In this document: piece by piece, positions 60,463-64,000 of the stretch
Layout: every line of letters starts with the position of its first letter
Position numbering within the stretch: position 1 is the stretch's first letter
Assembly (NCBI GenBank): GCA_013396525.1
Contig: VWYX01001165.1
Span: 67,465 to 131,464, forward strand
Length of the DNA: 64,000 nucleotides
Direction of reading: 5' to 3'
Source of the DNA: Chaetorhynchus papuensis
Taxonomy: Eukaryota > Chordata > Aves > Passeriformes > Rhipiduridae
Made by a program: the position numbers and the translations under genes
The notes under the pieces: model-generated
The model's input: the letters and a program-made list of their open reading frames with translations, nothing else
Told to the model about the DNA's origin: nothing
The model's database searches: none

Positions 60463-63400
60463 CCCCTGAGTGCCCTGGGCAGTGCTGGCACTGCTCGGGC
60501 CTGGTTTGCTGTAGGGAGGGATTGTGCCACACCCGAGGCTCTGAGATCGCTCCTTCAAGTGTTTGGCACCCCGAGCAAAAAGCGAATTTATTTTTCTCGC
60601 TCTCTATAGAAGGACAGTAATACCAAACCCTCCGAGATCTCTGATGGAACCAGCTGGGCGGGATTTTTATATTTATATTTGCTGTGTTTAAAGGCTGTGT
60701 GGTGTCCCCCGGCAGAGGAGGATGAGGATTCAGCTGAAATGACAGCAAGAGAGAGGCTCTGTTGAGGATGCTGAAGGCTCTGAGTCCTTCGGTAATTCCT
60801 GCCCGGTGACATCGCTGAGCTTTGGGATCCGCCATCACCTGCAGAGACTAAGCCAGGCTTAGCAAAGACCTTGGGGCCGCCCAGGAGCCTCTGCCTGTGG
60901 GCAGAGCTGGCGAATAACCCTCAGGAGGCATTTGGTCCTGATTTCACTCGCCATTTCATGGCCCTCAGGCCGGACACACCTCGCCGGACTCTGCAGGGAA
61001 GAATGGAGCGTTTGAGCTCCGCTTCAGGAGGAACCTTCCCCTGCCTGATCGCTTTCCACCCACCGAGAAACGACCGCTTAATAACGTGCAAATCTCTGGT
61101 TGAAGAATTACCGAGATTAGCCTGAAGCCTGACACTCATCCCGCAGGAGGGAGATGCTGTTGACAAAGGGAAACTTTGTTAAGCGTGTTTAGTTCAGCTC
61201 TGCTATTGCAAGGATCCCTAAGCTGCTTTGTTTTATGAGATTTAGGGCCGAGGATTTTCTTCAAGCGAAGGGCAAAGGATTTTCTTAAAAAGCGTATTCC
61301 CCCTAGAAGGGTGCAGAGTCTCGTGGGATCGGGGGATTAGGTGTTCATTTCCCATACAAAAGCTCCATAATTGTCTAAAGGATGCCTGGATCTGAACCAG
61401 CTCCAAGTGAAACATCCAGCAGTGTCTGAAAAAGGGGAGGAAAAAGAATAATTTCACTTTGTGTTACCTGCACTGGGAGTTCTGTACCTGTGAGCAGGGA
61501 AAAGTTTCTCGCCATGGGTGTTGTTGGTAAAAGCCAAAAGGTTCGTGGGATCTGAGGAGAAAGCAGAGCAGTGAGGAGAGGAAACTGAGCAGAGAAACTC
61601 TGATTTGATGAATTTGAGCCTGCAAGAAGCTTCTTCCGGGAAAGTTCCTGCTGGACACGAGTCCTGTCCCAGACTTCTCCTGGTCCTTTGTGATTCCCAG
61701 GATTAATCCCACACACCAGTGCAGTTTGATACTGGCTGGGAGCCCGTCAGAAGGAGCTGCTGGGGAGGAACGATGTTTCTGGAGCAGGAACTCTCAGAAG
61801 GCACCAGGAGAAGTTGGAGTTTCATGCTGAACCGACAAAAAATGCAATGAAAATGTAAAATATTCTGTGCCATCTCCGGTTGGTGCCACCCAAGATTGTC
61901 CAGCCAGGTCATCCCCCAGCACGAAATCAGCTTTTTCTCCAGTGACATTTGATGTGGCACTTGGGATTTGATTGATTTCCCTCCCAGGAGCATCCCTGGT
62001 TTATGTGAAGTTTGATGCAATCACATCTCCCATATCTCAATTTGGGAAGAGGCTCCCTTATCACAAGAGCAGCTCTTGTCCCTTTATCACTTGGAATCCT
62101 TTCTCTTTTATTGATTAAAACGTTCCATGGGGACCCCAAACCTGCAGACACTTCCCCAAAATCCTCCCTCCATGATCTGATTTTCTGTTACTTCTCCTCC
62201 AGGTGAGCTCCTAAATAAAATGGGATTTTTATTCCAGAGTGAAAACAGTTCAGGTCCCCAAAATTCTGACAATTTCACTGAAAAAAAACCAACTTCATTC
62301 TCCAGGTACTGACTAAAATCAAATTATTTCAGAATATCTTTCTTCTAAGCAGTTTGGGCACAGTAAAATATTTGCACTTTATTCGTCTTGCCTGCATCAG
62401 CTCTTATAGTGATTAGTGCTGTTAGAATGGAATATAATAATAATTATTGTTATTATAGCTGTAATAATATTTTATTTAAATCACAGTTTGAATGCATTCA
62501 TTATCCCCATTGCCTCCCAACAATTAAAATGTGTCAATTTTCCTCCCCTTGGCCTTCTAGTAGTTTTCCCACTTTTCTCTGGGATACCCCCTGGACACCC
62601 CGGAGTCTTGGCAGTTCTCATCCGAAGGGAGATGTCAGTTCTTTATCAGCTGTGAGTGCACAGGGAGAAACGTGCAATTCTTCACTGGCCCTTCGCTGCA
62701 AATACAGTAAATACAAATATAAAATCCACGTGAATTTTACCACTAAAAACAACAAATATCCACGGCTCAAACATTGCAACAGTTGTGCTTTCACCCCCAC
62801 CCAGCGAGAGCCACCGACAGCTCCACACGTCCCCCTGACCAGGAAAGTTTAGACTTTGGAAAAATGGCTTTTTTCTCTCTCTTTTTTTTTTTTTACCTCT
62901 GTCTCCTTTCCCCCCCTCCTAAACCCTTCACGGGGATTGCCTCTTTTTGTAAAGTGTATAGTCTGAGCTCGGTTTTGGGTGGCTACTCCCTCTATCCCAG
63001 GGATTCTCGTGACCATATGGAGCATCCGTGCTTGACTGCACTTCACACAAACCCTGCCCAGCGGGGTGCGGGGTGGGATGTGGGGTGTTTGTTGCTGCTG
63101 GTTGGTTTTGTACAAGGATTGCTCTGCACGGGACGGTTTTTTGGGGTATTCTGTGGGTTTTACAATCTTACCCCACACCGAGTAATATTGCTCTCTAAGG
63201 TGAGACTGGATGACTCCACGGACAATATTTAATTCTCGGGTTATGGGTTCCAGAAGAGTAAAAGGTTAAAAAATGGGGTTTTTTTCAGACTCTCCTGACT
63301 TGCAGTCCCAGATATTTCCTTGTTCAACAACAGTAATTTTGATAAAATTAAGGCTGACAATTAATAAGCCTGGTTTTCCTCTTCATGCTGATGTTACCAA

Positions 63401-63769
63401 ACTTCTCTGAGCTGAAATTGCCGTCACTGAAACCTCAATTGGAGTCAGCCACTATATTTTGAGCTGGGGTTTTTAAATAAAATAAAAATAAGGTTGTAGG
63501 TTTTGAAATAAAATTAAGCAGGCTTCTCTGTTATTGGTACTGAAGGGGTTCGGTGCAGGTGATCAAAAAGAAAATAAAAAGTTCGTCTCACAAATCATCT
63601 TTGAAATACCCAGCGCACTGAGGCACCTCGGAAAACGAACCGTGGGGACAATCCTGCGCCTGCCTTGGGAAACAAACTCCCAGCAATTCTGCCTTTAATC
63701 ACTCTGAAACCCACTGATTAAGGCCAGGAGCTCTCTCCTTAATCCTGAATCGCTCCTGCTGACCCCGGT
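60463..63769. other. Unique non-coding DNA
   Basis: Open frames reach 150-154 codons (60386-60838 minus; 62388-62852 and 62774-63232 plus) with no recognisable domain. AT-rich at 62.43-62.48 kb. A T run lies at about 62882-62894. No gene or transposon is recognised. Confidence 0.5.
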
Positions 63770-64000
63770 GGGGTTTGTGACTCCATCCCCGTTCTCCCGG
63801 GAATCCCGACGGCTCCTTCCCGGGGCCACCTCGGTGTCCCTGGGAGCATCCTCGAGGCAGCCCCGCCTTAATTGAGTTGCTGACATTCCCCGCTCCGTCC
63901 CTGTCTGCTGCCTCGCCGAAGAACAAAGGAACAGCCCCTTCCCATTAAGGGCGGTAATAACTTAATTAAAACCAAGTTGGCCGCGCCGCGGGATCCAGTT
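63770..64000. promoter_or_regulatory. CpG-rich right edge
   Basis: By hand count about 17 CpG occur in 230 bp, ending in ggccgcgccgcggg. It also contains taacttaattaaaacc. It may be the start of a CpG island or element continuing beyond the window. Confidence 0.3.

Noticed and set aside
1..64000. CRISPR arrays, operons or phage-like systems
   Set aside because: The tandem arrays have no spacers of unique sequence, and the CR1 content shows a vertebrate nuclear genome.

Overview
This window reads as 64 kb of non-coding nuclear DNA from a bird, most likely a songbird. The organism call rests on at least eleven truncated 3' ends of CR1 LINEs, the dominant avian retrotransposon. Diagnostic phrases such as 'ggttggaagggacc' and 'ttttccaacc' appear in both orientations. 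Two pieces of an LTR family with short inverted ends, CpG-poor background DNA and scattered microsatellites fit the same picture. The species cannot be told from the sequence alone.

I found no protein-coding gene, tRNA, rRNA or CRISPR array that I can support. Six frames of random 64 kb DNA should contain roughly one open stretch near 190 codons. The longest N-free ones here (196, 192 and 191 codons) match that expectation, and each lies in CpG-rich, repeat or low-complexity DNA. Very short exons or lncRNA exons cannot be excluded. One putative internal exon (57374-57613) and one splice-site pair (15084-15261) are noted at low confidence.

Layout: 1-9 kb is mostly unique DNA with a 13-bp repeat, an AT microsatellite, a 22-bp repeat and a 16-bp homeodomain-type palindrome. 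A CR1 copy lies at 9.3 kb. CpG-dense DNA occupies 12.2-12.95 and 13.7-14.06 kb. A mosaic of small repeats lies at 11-16 kb. A 265-bp duplicated element occurs at 20.0 and 24.3 kb. A 52-bp minisatellite of 13 perfectly phased units covers 22.3-23.0 kb. A CR1-rich and simple-repeat-rich stretch runs from 23.7 to 29.4 kb. A 348-bp tandem duplication containing a 220-N assembly gap lies at 30.8-31.6 kb. Between 31.6 and 53 kb there is largely unique DNA with AT-rich, homeodomain-motif-rich blocks that look like conserved non-coding elements, a 91/92-bp minisatellite (42.5-43.0 kb), two LTR pieces (46.4 and 50.1 kb) and a CpG-island-like block with GATA motifs (48.3-48.66 kb). An ATCCC array covers 53.6-54.0 kb. 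The last 10 kb holds more candidate regulatory blocks, a degenerate 17-bp repeat and a CpG-rich right edge.

Taken together, the window looks like a gene desert or a very long intron with possible long-range regulatory elements. That is an inference; conservation would have to be measured by alignment. I found no evidence of a novel multi-gene biological system.
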